Of a DNA stretch of 21,279 bases, positions 14,346-21,279 are shown piece after piece. The stretch covers positions 1-21,279 of the forward strand of contig JAFDIC010000143.1 in NCBI GenBank assembly GCA_019308525.1, written 5' to 3'. The notes beneath the pieces are model-generated. The model was not told the origin of the DNA, did not search any database, and saw only the letters and a list, made by a program, of their open reading frames with translations. Position numbers and translations under genes: made by a program. The DNA is from Deltaproteobacteria bacterium. GTDB lineage: Bacteria; Desulfobacterota; DSM-4660; Desulfatiglandales; HGW-15. The first letter of the stretch is position 1, and every line of letters starts with the position of its first letter.

Positions 14346-16262
14346 ATGGGACTTGTCAGAACAGAGGAGGGCTGGAGGGAGAGGGGAATAAGGTCCAAAC
14401 TCGCACTCGTCGTGGCGGTCATCTGGTCCCTGTATACGCTGGCGTACCTGACAAACGTCTTTTTCTACCTGGGTGTGGTTATCTACTCAATAACCCACAG
14501 GGCCATAAGCAGCGGCCTGATCTGCACCCTTGTTTTTCTTCTGTTTCCTTTCAAGAAAGGCACCTCGAGAGACAAGCTGCCCTGGTACGATGTTATCCCC
14601 ATAATAGTCGTTCTTATGGGTTCCTCCTATATTGCGGTCAATGCCAATCAACTGGTGGCCGAAGGCCGGTTGATAACTTACGGGCACGAAATGGTGCTGG
14701 CCGCGCTGCTCTTCGCCTGTGTTATCGAGGCCATCAGGCGAACGATCGGCTCTATCTTGGCCGTCATAATAATTTGCAGTTTTTTCTACGCGGTTTACAG
14801 CAATCACTTCCCGGGCTTCTTGAGGAGCACTGGTTTCTCCTATCCCATCATCCTGGGGTGGATGTACCTCAGTGCAGAAGGGTTGTGGGGAATGATTCTG
14901 GGAATTGTGTCCACCATCGTGGCGGGCTTCATCATTTTTGGTGGTTTCCTTCGTGCCCTCGGTGCAAGTGATTTCTTCAACGACCTGGCGCTGGCGGCGG
15001 CAGGGCACTTGAGGGGAGGGGCCGCGAAGGCCTCAGTGATCGCCAGCACCTTTTTCGGGACCATTTCAGGCTCCACGGCGGCAAACGTTGCAACAACCGG
15101 GCAGATCACCATTCCCCTGATGAAGAAGACGGGCTACGAAAGGAACTATGCCGGAGCCGTGGAAGCAACCGCCTCCCTGGGAGGGATGTTTATGCCTCCC
15201 GTGATGGGTGCCACGGCCTTCCTCATAGCCGAATTCCTCCAGATCACTTACTGGAGCGTTTGCGTGGCGGCCTTTTTGCCCGCCATGGCTTATTACGGCA
15301 CCCTTCTCCTCCAGGTCGATCTGGAGGCTGCAAAGATCGGGCTCAAGGGCCTGCCTCGAGAGAGCCTGCCTTCCGCGCGCAAGACATTGCTGGACGGATG
15401 GCAGTACCTGCTCCCTTTTGTTCTCCTCCTGTTTCTTCTGGGTGGTTTGCGGTACTCGGCTCAAACCAGTATTATGTATACGTTGGGCGCCCTTATCATT
15501 GTCAGTTCCTTCAAGAGAAAGAGCCGGCTGAATCTGAAAAAGCTGGTCACGGCTTTAGAGGAGTCGGCCAAAGGCATGCTGCCTATCATTCCCCTCTGCA
15601 CGGGAATAGGAGTGCTCGTTGGTTCCATAGAGATCACGGGAGCCGGGACCAAATTCACCTCGGAGCTCCTGAACATGAGCGGCGGGAATCTGGGTATACT
15701 TCTCGTATTGACCGGGCTTGCGGCATTCATCCTGGGAATGGGGATGACGGCCGTCTCCGTGTATCTGCTCACCGTGGTCCTGCTCGCCCCCGCCCTGATA
15801 AAGGCGGGAGTGGAACCCATAGCGGCACACATGTTTCTTTTCTATTTCGGCTGCCTCTCGTTCATTACTCCACCGGTATGCGTGGATGCATATATTGCAG
15901 CAGGGATCGCCGGTGGTGAACCTTTCAAGACCGGCTTCAGGGCGATGCGCCTTGGCTTTGCAGCCTACCTGGTGCCCTGGGCCTTCATATTCAACCCGGG
16001 CATCCTGATGATCGGATCCTTTGCCCAAGTAATTTCAAGCTTCTTTTTCGTAGCCCTCGGAGCCATGACCATGGGTGTGGTTTTCGAAGGATACCTGCTC
16101 AGAGAGGTCAGGGCCTGGGAGAGGCTCTTGTTGATCCTGTGCAGCCTTCTGCTCTTTGTCCCGAATGGGAATACCAGGCTGGCCGGGCTCATCGGGGAAG
16201 GAATATTTCTACTCCTGCAAGGCCTGAGTTCAAGGAAACAGCGGCACCGAGTGCCCGGATGA
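14346..16262 (+). CDS. TRAP transporter fused permease (DctQ-DctM type, TAXI family)
   Basis: This 638-residue inner-membrane protein combines the small (four-span) and large (about twelve-span) TRAP subunits, as usual for TAXI systems. It imports the bound acid by sodium or proton symport. The N-terminal spans are at about residues 18-75 and 85-150. The large-subunit signature follows with LGASDFFNDLALAAAGHLRG, FFGTISGSTAANVATTGQIT and AVEATASLGGMFMPPVMGATAF, which are hallmark DctM segments. A second repeat contains TAVSVYLLTVVLLAPALIKAG and FFYFGCLSFITPPVCVDAY-like sequence. The length is normal, with no sign of damage. Start ATG 14346 has GGTGG about ten bases upstream. It stands 184 bases after the binding-protein gene, with a hairpin in between, and 101 bases before the amidohydrolase. 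Confidence 0.93.
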   Translation: MGLVRTEEGWRERGIRSKLALVVAVIWSLYTLAYLTNVFFYLGVVIYSITHRAISSGLICTLVFLLFPFKKGTSRDKLPWYDVIPIIVVLMGSSYIAVNANQLVAEGRLITYGHEMVLAALLFACVIEAIRRTIGSILAVIIICSFFYAVYSNHFPGFLRSTGFSYPIILGWMYLSAEGLWGMILGIVSTIVAGFIIFGGFLRALGASDFFNDLALAAAGHLRGGAAKASVIASTFFGTISGSTAANVATTGQITIPLMKKTGYERNYAGAVEATASLGGMFMPPVMGATAFLIAEFLQITYWSVCVAAFLPAMAYYGTLLLQVDLEAAKIGLKGLPRESLPSARKTLLDGWQYLLPFVLLLFLLGGLRYSAQTSIMYTLGALIIVSSFKRKSRLNLKKLVTALEESAKGMLPIIPLCTGIGVLVGSIEITGAGTKFTSELLNMSGGNLGILLVLTGLAAFILGMGMTAVSVYLLTVVLLAPALIKAGVEPIAAHMFLFYFGCLSFITPPVCVDAYIAAGIAGGEPFKTGFRAMRLGFAAYLVPWAFIFNPGILMIGSFAQVISSFFFVALGAMTMGVVFEGYLLREVRAWERLLLILCSLLLFVPNGNTRLAGLIGEGIFLLLQGLSSRKQRHRVPG

Positions 16263-16363
16263 ACCCACCCCGGGGATTTCCTCGATGCGCGAGACCAGTG
16301 ATGCCTGAGGGGAAAATTGGGCGGATGAAATAGTCGGACGAAATTCACAAGGAGGAGATTGAA

Positions 16364-17356
16364 ATGAAAATCGACGTCCATAACCACTTCTACCCGGAAA
16401 AATTTCTAAAGCAACTCGAAAGGGAAGGTCCCAGCGTCGGTATGAGCGTGGAAAAAGACCAGTGGGATAGGACCATACTCGTGCAAAACGGCACCCGCGT
16501 TGTCACGATCACTCCTCCAATGAGTGATGTCAACCGCAGGTTGGAGGACATGGAGCAGGCCGGATTTGATATGCAGATCCTCACCCTTTCCATCCCCAGC
16601 GTGGATATCTTTCCCGTAGGGATCGGGGAGGGCCTGGCCAGGGTCGTCAACGACGAAATAGCGCGAATTGCGAGCGACCATCCACGGAATTTTATGGGAT
16701 TTGCAACCTTGCCATTCTTGGACCCTGATAGAACATTGAGGGAGCTGGAAAGATGCATTAAGGACCTGGGATTCAAGGGGGCGTGCATAGGCTCTAACAT
16801 AAACGGCATGAACCTTGATGATCAAAGGCTATATCCCTTTTACGAGAGTATGAATGAATACGGCCTGCCCATCCACATCCATCCCAGGACACCGAAAGAC
16901 ACAGAGACGTACAAGGACTACCGCTTGGGGCCCATGATCGGTTTTGAAATGGATCTGTGTGTGGCGGTCGTGAGGTTGACCATGGGCGGAGTGCTGGAAA
17001 GGTTCCCAAACCTCAAGTTCGTAGTATCCCACCTGGGAGGAGCGATTCCCTATCTGGCGGAGAGAATCCAGAATTGCTACGAGGCATACCCCGAGTGCCA
17101 GGAGAATATCTCACGACCCGCAATGGAATACCTCAGGGAATTTTACTACGACACGGTAAGCTTTTTTGAGCCCGCCCTCATGTGCGCATACAGCTTCGTG
17201 GGTGCGGAGAGGATGGTATTGGGCTCAGACTATCCCCACGTCATCGGAGACATTGGAAGGGCGATTAGCTCCATAGAGGACCTGGATATCCCTGAGGAGG
17301 ACAAGATGCTGATCTTCTCGGGGAACCTGACCAGGCTGATGGCGCAGGACAATTGA
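16364..17356 (+). CDS. ACMSD-like amidohydrolase/decarboxylase (COG2159)
   Basis: This 330-residue metal-dependent TIM-barrel enzyme belongs to the group that includes aminocarboxymuconate semialdehyde decarboxylase, gamma-resorcylate and 5-carboxyvanillate decarboxylases, and related hydrolases or hydratases. Metal and catalytic residues are in place: H6 and H8 (DVHNH), H171 and H173 (IHIHP), H223 (VSHLGG) and D289 (GSDYPH), spaced as in ACMSD. The group acts on carboxylated substrates by C-C cleavage or hydrolysis; which reaction occurs here is unknown. AAGGAGGAGA shortly before the ATG is a strong ribosome site. It is the last gene of the TRAP operon, which suggests that it works on the imported acid. 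It ends 22 bases from the convergent larA end. Confidence 0.87.
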   Translation: MKIDVHNHFYPEKFLKQLEREGPSVGMSVEKDQWDRTILVQNGTRVVTITPPMSDVNRRLEDMEQAGFDMQILTLSIPSVDIFPVGIGEGLARVVNDEIARIASDHPRNFMGFATLPFLDPDRTLRELERCIKDLGFKGACIGSNINGMNLDDQRLYPFYESMNEYGLPIHIHPRTPKDTETYKDYRLGPMIGFEMDLCVAVVRLTMGGVLERFPNLKFVVSHLGGAIPYLAERIQNCYEAYPECQENISRPAMEYLREFYYDTVSFFEPALMCAYSFVGAERMVLGSDYPHVIGDIGRAISSIEDLDIPEEDKMLIFSGNLTRLMAQDN

Positions 17357-17378
17357 CGCTTCCTGGAGAATCCCGTGT

Positions 17379-18680
17379 CTAACGCCCTTGATCTTCCTGG
17401 ACGATAGGCAGGGTCAGGAGGGCGTTGGGAATGATAAGCACCTCAAGATCCTTCCTGCCCATCATTCTTGCCGCCATGGAGAATGCCTCCTGCATGTCTC
17501 GGGCCGGTACCATCTGTAACCGGCGAACAACATCAGGGGTTTGAGAGCCCACGATAACCACGGTGTTTTTTTCAAGCACCTTGGCCATAACGTACGCCCT
17601 TTGAGCTCCGGGAGGATAGCCTTCCCGACGCATCCTGTCCAGGAAAGAGGGCAGGTCTTGGGCCTGTTTCATTTTTTCCAGGAAGCGCCGTTCGCCGACA
17701 CCGTGCCCCACACCTTCCGGCGTAGGGGCGGGAATGATTATCACGCCACCTTCTCGGACAACCGGGGTAGGTGCGAAAAAGAGATAGCTTGCTGCCCTGC
17801 TGGCCTGGTAAAGGTTGTCGTCCTTGGGAGACCCGACCCCGGCAACAGCGACATCATACTGCCGGGGAACCGGCACTTCATAGAACTCCCTGGCAACCCC
17901 CACAAGGGCTTCAAAGGTGGCCTCGGGCTCTCCTGCCATGACGGACACAGGCCTTCCACTGCCGTCCTGAACGGCATTGATAATGAAACGAAGCCCTGCA
18001 CGCCTTGCGGCCAAGGTTATGGCCTGATGAAAAGGGTTCCCCTCGGTCATGCCCAGCCGTGTTCCGGGATGATCTACCATTCCTGGTCCGTGGGTGTATT
18101 CGATCATGGCCTCTCCCGCAGCTCCTATGGCCAATGTTTTTCGGCCGCCAGAGTACCCGGCGTATTGATGTGGTTCCACGATTCCCGTGGCAATGAGGAG
18201 ATCTGTTTCGTAGGCGATCCTGTTTACCGAAAGGGGGATCCCTTCTTCGCTCTCACCCAGGTCCATAAGCGCTGCGGGGTTTTGAGGCTCATTATCTACC
18301 ACCCGGAATCTATCCACTACCTCCTTGCCGAGCTTGGTGATTTTCTCCTCCGTGGTGCTGGCCCTGTGCATCCCTATTCCGCAAAGAAGGACAATATCCC
18401 TGTCTCTAACTCCTGCGGATTCCAACCGCCTCAGCAGGGCCGGGATAAACAGACGATCGGGGCTGTGGCGGGTTATATCCGTGAATACTATGCAAATCCT
18501 ATGGCCCGGCTTGGCCAGTTCCTCGATCGGAGGTGAGTTGACAGGATGGTTGAGCGCTTCCTCTATACTGTCCCGGACAGAGGCCAGGGGTTTTACCGGT
18601 CTTGGTTCCGCAACAACGCCATGCATGTCATCAGGAAGTTCAAATTCGATCTGAGTTTTTCCGTAGGGAATACTGAACAT
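17379..18680 (-). CDS. larA: LarA-family nickel-pincer racemase/epimerase
   Basis: LarA interconverts 2-hydroxyacid enantiomers using a nickel-pincer nucleotide. The 433-residue product has the DUF2088 N-terminal domain with TDITRHSP (D68, R71), H105 (GMHRAS), H171 (VEPHQYAGYSGG), K181 and H197. These match L. plantarum LarA H108, H174, K184 and H200 with a constant offset of three, so the active site looks intact. YQAS at about 291 corresponds to the C-terminal substrate region. The family also has members acting on other hydroxyacids, so lactate is not proven. The cofactor makers larB, larC and larE are not in this window. The start at 18680 has GGAGAGA upstream on the - strand. It follows glcD by 39 bases and probably shares its transcript; the 3' end converges on the amidohydrolase gene. 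Confidence 0.87.
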   Translation of the reverse strand: MFSIPYGKTQIEFELPDDMHGVVAEPRPVKPLASVRDSIEEALNHPVNSPPIEELAKPGHRICIVFTDITRHSPDRLFIPALLRRLESAGVRDRDIVLLCGIGMHRASTTEEKITKLGKEVVDRFRVVDNEPQNPAALMDLGESEEGIPLSVNRIAYETDLLIATGIVEPHQYAGYSGGRKTLAIGAAGEAMIEYTHGPGMVDHPGTRLGMTEGNPFHQAITLAARRAGLRFIINAVQDGSGRPVSVMAGEPEATFEALVGVAREFYEVPVPRQYDVAVAGVGSPKDDNLYQASRAASYLFFAPTPVVREGGVIIIPAPTPEGVGHGVGERRFLEKMKQAQDLPSFLDRMRREGYPPGAQRAYVMAKVLEKNTVVIVGSQTPDVVRRLQMVPARDMQEAFSMAARMMGRKDLEVLIIPNALLTLPIVQEDQGR

Positions 18681-18719
18681 ATGTGAAATCTCTCCAGGTC
18701 CTCAATGTTGTAGCAGATG

Positions 18720-20093
18720 TCAAAGGCCCATTTTACCGGGATTCAAGATATTATTGGGATCAAACGTGGCCTTCAGGGATTTCATCATTTCCATGGCGAC
18801 GGGATCGTGTTCCAGGTGCATGAAAGGCGCCTTGGCAAGGCCCACGCCGTGTTCACCGGTAAGCGTACCCCCGAGGTCGCAAGTGAGCTTGAATATCTCC
18901 TGGACCGCACTTTCCAGGGACTTAACCTGTTGGGGGTCGGACCTGTCATACATGATCCTTGGATGAAGGTTGCCGTCACCTGCGTGGCCAAAGACAACAA
19001 AAGGGAGGCCGTGTCTTCGAACTATCTCCGAGATCCGTACCAGCAGCTCCGGGACCTTTGACATGGGTACTGTCACGTCCTCGGATACGTTGTTGGGCCT
19101 GAGCTGGGCTGCCACGCTGCCCGCGGACTTGCGGGCCTGCCATAGCTCTTCGGTCTCCTTGGCCGTCTTGGCCGTCCTGACGAGGCTAGCTCCGTGGCTA
19201 TGGAATATCCCTGTTACCTTTTCCATCTGGAAAGAGGCCTCTGCTTCAGTGTACCCGTCGGTTTCCACCAATATCATGGCCTTTATTTCCGGTATCGCCA
19301 TGCCGGCCCTGTCCCTGAGGACATTTATGGTGTGTTCGTCAAGGATCTCCAGTACGCTGGGTACTATACCCGAGCGCACAATATCTGTGACAGATTCACC
19401 GGCATCCTTCAGTGATGCAAAATGGGCGAGGGAGGTCTTGAGGGCCCGGGGGCGAGGGCTGATCTTCAGCGTTATTTCGGTGATTATACCAAGGGTTCCC
19501 TCGGACCCGACAAAGAGTCTTGTGAGGTCATAGCCTGAAGCCGACTTCATGCACCGTGTACCGGTCCTCATGATCCGCCCGTCTGCAAGGACGACCTCCA
19601 ATGCCAGGACATAGTCCCTGGTCACTCCGTACTTGGCCCCTCTCATTCCACCTGCGTTCGTGGCGACATTGCCACCAAGGGTGCATACCTGGCTGCTGGC
19701 GGGATCAGGGGGAAAGAAAAAGCCGTACGGAGCAAGGGCCTCTTCCAGTTGTGCATAGACCACGCCGGGTTCAACAACGGCCAAGCGATCAGCAACCCGT
19801 ATATCCACTATCCTGTTCATCCTGCACATGTCCAGGACAATGCCGCCCAAGACAGGGACGACAGAACCCGTCAAGCTCGTTCCAGCCCCCCTTGCCACGA
19901 CGGGGATCCGGTTCTGGTTGGCCAGCTTCAGGATTCGGGACACCTGGCCCGCATTGCCCGGGAATACAGCCACCTCCGGTCTGGTGGAATGGTCTGAGGC
20001 ATCATAGGTATAGGAAACAAGATCCAGCAACTGATCGGTGTAATTCTTTTTCCCTACGATTTCCTGGATGGCGCTTCGTATTTCCTGCTTCAT
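18720..20093 (-). CDS. glcD: FAD-linked 2-hydroxyacid oxidase/dehydrogenase (GlcD-like)
   Basis: This 457-residue flavoprotein of the VAO/PCMH type oxidises glycolate or D-lactate-like 2-hydroxyacids to 2-ketoacids. The FAD-binding loop is at about 66-80 (VARGAGTSLTGSVVP). SGYDLTRLFVGSEGTLGIITEI (186-207) completes the FAD domain. The C-terminal half has HAGDGNLH (370-377), and GEHGVG (413-418), typical substrate/metal residues of this subfamily. The start at 20093 is preferred over an upstream extension to 20306: it has GGAAGG upstream, fits the family N-terminus (MKQEIRSAIQEIVG), and the predicted promoter lies inside the extension. No GlcE or Fe-S GlcF partner is visible, so the electron acceptor is unknown. 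It is transcribed before larA. Confidence 0.9.
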   Translation of the reverse strand: MKQEIRSAIQEIVGKKNYTDQLLDLVSYTYDASDHSTRPEVAVFPGNAGQVSRILKLANQNRIPVVARGAGTSLTGSVVPVLGGIVLDMCRMNRIVDIRVADRLAVVEPGVVYAQLEEALAPYGFFFPPDPASSQVCTLGGNVATNAGGMRGAKYGVTRDYVLALEVVLADGRIMRTGTRCMKSASGYDLTRLFVGSEGTLGIITEITLKISPRPRALKTSLAHFASLKDAGESVTDIVRSGIVPSVLEILDEHTINVLRDRAGMAIPEIKAMILVETDGYTEAEASFQMEKVTGIFHSHGASLVRTAKTAKETEELWQARKSAGSVAAQLRPNNVSEDVTVPMSKVPELLVRISEIVRRHGLPFVVFGHAGDGNLHPRIMYDRSDPQQVKSLESAVQEIFKLTCDLGGTLTGEHGVGLAKAPFMHLEHDPVAMEMMKSLKATFDPNNILNPGKMGL

Positions 20094-20116
20094 GTGGTCC
20101 TTCCTTTTCCAAAGGC

Positions 20117-20136
20117 TCGGCCGGCCCGAAGGCCGA
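20117..20136 (-). other. GC-rich inverted repeat in the glcD leader
   Basis: TCGGCC (20117-20122) and GGCCGA (20131-20136) are perfect complements around an eight-base loop. The repeat lies between the predicted start of transcription (about 20145) and the glcD ribosome site on the - strand. It could be a leader hairpin or an operator. Confidence 0.4.
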
Positions 20137-20151
20137 CAAAGAGATTGGGAT

Positions 20152-20180
20152 AAAATAGGAGAATCCCCAGGTAATGTCAA
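20152..20180 (-). promoter_or_regulatory. Strong predicted sigma-70 promoter for glcD-larA
   Basis: Read on the - strand, TTGACA (20180 to 20175) is followed by 17 bases and TATTTT (20157 to 20152), giving a leader of about 50 bases before the glcD ATG. Boxes and spacer length are the same as at 12941-12969, and both read CCTATTTTA across the -10. Both spacers also contain TTACCT and GGGATT, in different order. Confidence 0.6.
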
Positions 20181-20254
20181 CGACATATATCCGGTACAGG
20201 GGTAAGCAGGTAAGAAATGGAGCACTCCTGGCGAGATCTCGTAAAGCAAAGACC

Positions 20255-20283
20255 TTGACAGCGCCCGTGTTTTCGTCCACACT
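20255..20283 (+). promoter_or_regulatory. Possible weak promoter for the DUF362 gene
   Basis: TTGACA at 20255-20260 is a consensus -35 box in the divergent intergenic region. At the right distance there is only CACACT (20278-20283), a poor -10 match, so activation by a regulator would be needed. The 286 bases between glcD and the DUF362 gene show no small gene. Confidence 0.25.
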
Positions 20284-20379
20284 TCGAAGAACCGAATCAA
20301 TCTCATGTTATGTCCGTCCCTTTGTTTGGATGCAGATCAGCAGGGGGCGCTGGGTGGCGGCTCCGCAGGAGTGATTTCA

Positions 20380-21279
20380 ATGGGCAATGGAGATATTACC
20401 AGAAGGGAGAGTATCAAGAGGCTTATGGGGCTCTGTGGTGCGATCGTGCTGGCCGTGCCGTGTCTGGGGCTGAAGCGGGGCTCGGCTTCGGCTGGAACAC
20501 CTGTAAAGGGGTTCCTTGTGGTGGGCCGGGGAGAGGCAGATGGCTACTCGGTAAAGGAGTTGACGCGAAAGGTCTTTGAGGAAGCGGGGGGAATCAAGGG
20601 GTTTGTGAGCAAGGGAGACGTAGTTGCCGTAAAGCCGAATATCTCCTGGGCAAGGCGCCCCCAGTTTGCTGCTACAACCCATCCTCAGGTTCTGGAGGCG
20701 GTGATTGAGCTCTGCAAAGAGGCAGGGGCAGCCAGGGTCAGGATAGTTGACAATACGATCCACGATGCAAGACGTTGTTTTGCCCTGAGCGGGGCAGGCC
20801 TGGTGGCCAAGAAAACAGGGGCAGACCTGGTCTTCCCGAGATCTTCCCTCATGCGAAAGATGAAATTGCAGGGAGACAGGCTTGACGTGTGGCCAGTACT
20901 GGTGCCATTGGTGGAGGCGGACAAGCTCATCAACGTGCCGATTGCAAAACACCACTCACTGACGTCGCTCACCCTGGGTATGAAAAACTGGATTGGCGGG
21001 GTGGGGGGCAGCAGGTGGGCGTTGCACCAGGATGTTCACCAGAGCATCGTAGACCTGGCAAGGTTTTTCAACCCCACCCTTACCCTGATAGACGCCATCA
21101 GGGTGCTGAAGAGAAACGGGCCGTCGGGGGGCAGTCTAGGGGACGTTTCCTTGAGGAACACCCTGATCTTGAGCGATGATCCCGTAGCCGCTGACGCGAT
21201 GGCGGCGACCCTGTTCAACAAGAATCCCGGGAGCATTGGTTTCATAAGGCTGGCAGAGAAGTGGGGACTGGGAACCTCC
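20380..21279 (+). CDS. Tat-exported DUF362 domain protein, truncated by window end
   Basis: The frame is open from ATG 20380 to the last base, exactly 300 codons, with no stop, so the 3' end is outside the window. AGGAG lies about eight bases upstream. The N-terminus is a twin-arginine signal: TRRESIKR with R8-R9, a hydrophobic stretch (15-31) and an AxA-type cleavage site after SASA at 38, implying export of a folded, often cofactor-bearing protein. The mature part resembles DUF362: GDVVAVKPNISWARRP (near 78), THPQVLEAVIELCKEAGAA, KLINVPIAKHHSLTSLTLGMKNWIGG, and DPVAADAMAA (about 268). The biochemical role of DUF362 is not established; some members carry Fe-S domains C-terminally, which cannot be seen here. 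It diverges from glcD-larA. Confidence 0.83.
   Translation, partial: MGNGDITRRESIKRLMGLCGAIVLAVPCLGLKRGSASAGTPVKGFLVVGRGEADGYSVKELTRKVFEEAGGIKGFVSKGDVVAVKPNISWARRPQFAATTHPQVLEAVIELCKEAGAARVRIVDNTIHDARRCFALSGAGLVAKKTGADLVFPRSSLMRKMKLQGDRLDVWPVLVPLVEADKLINVPIAKHHSLTSLTLGMKNWIGGVGGSRWALHQDVHQSIVDLARFFNPTLTLIDAIRVLKRNGPSGGSLGDVSLRNTLILSDDPVAADAMAATLFNKNPGSIGFIRLAEKWGLGTS

Noticed and set aside
17541..18536. Long + strand open frame opposite larA
   Set aside because: LarA catalytic residues are in the - strand frame. The antisense product shows no domain or ribosome site.
20094..20306. N-terminal extension of glcD to 20306
   Set aside because: The extra residues do not match the family, the better ribosome site is at 20093, and the predicted promoter falls inside the extension.
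1..21279. CRISPR arrays, tRNA or rRNA genes, insertion sequences, toxin-antitoxin or phage genes
   Set aside because: No regularly spaced repeats, cloverleaf-like sequences, terminal inverted repeats or transposase/integrase motifs were found in any gap or frame.

Overview
The window looks like a chromosomal piece of an anaerobic, mesophilic Gram-negative bacterium, most plausibly a Desulfobacterota (deltaproteobacterial) relative. This is inferred from gene content: RNase Y next to a PolA-type polymerase, a two-headed BadF-type dehydratase/reductase activase beside an RNase G/E, a TAXI-TRAP transporter, and a LarA homologue paired with a GlcD-type oxidase. Base composition is moderate to high in GC. 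No rRNA, tRNA, CRISPR array, insertion sequence, integrase or phage gene was seen.

Left part (1 to about 11.65 kb, all + strand): the 3' end of rny (RNase Y); polA, interrupted by an in-frame TAG and by a frameshifting internal deletion; a COG0731-type radical SAM protein; a 1024-residue activase with two ATPase domains; an RNase G/E; and a membrane M48 peptidase with a TPR tail. These are housekeeping-like genes with short gaps.

Right part (about 11.75 to 21.28 kb): an accessory, carboxylate-oriented region. A frameshifted MFS transporter is followed by a strong predicted promoter (TTGACA-17-TATTTT). Behind it lie a TAXI-family TRAP binding protein, a hairpin with a T-run, a fused TRAP permease and an ACMSD-like amidohydrolase/decarboxylase. 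Converging on that unit from the - strand are glcD (FAD-linked 2-hydroxyacid oxidase) and larA (nickel-pincer racemase family). They are read from a promoter with the same -35 box, 17-base spacer length and -10 box. Divergent from glcD, a Tat-exported DUF362 protein begins and runs off the right end.

Working model (inference): the right part imports an organic acid by TRAP, decarboxylates or hydrolyses it with the amidohydrolase, and oxidises or racemises a 2-hydroxyacid with GlcD and LarA. The main oddities are three gene-breaking lesions in two genes (polA and the MFS gene) amid otherwise intact genes, the matched promoters on the two catabolic units, and the hairpin between binding-protein and permease genes. 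I did not find convincing evidence of a wholly new system; the polA state and the TRAP/amidohydrolase/LarA/GlcD module are the parts most worth a second look.
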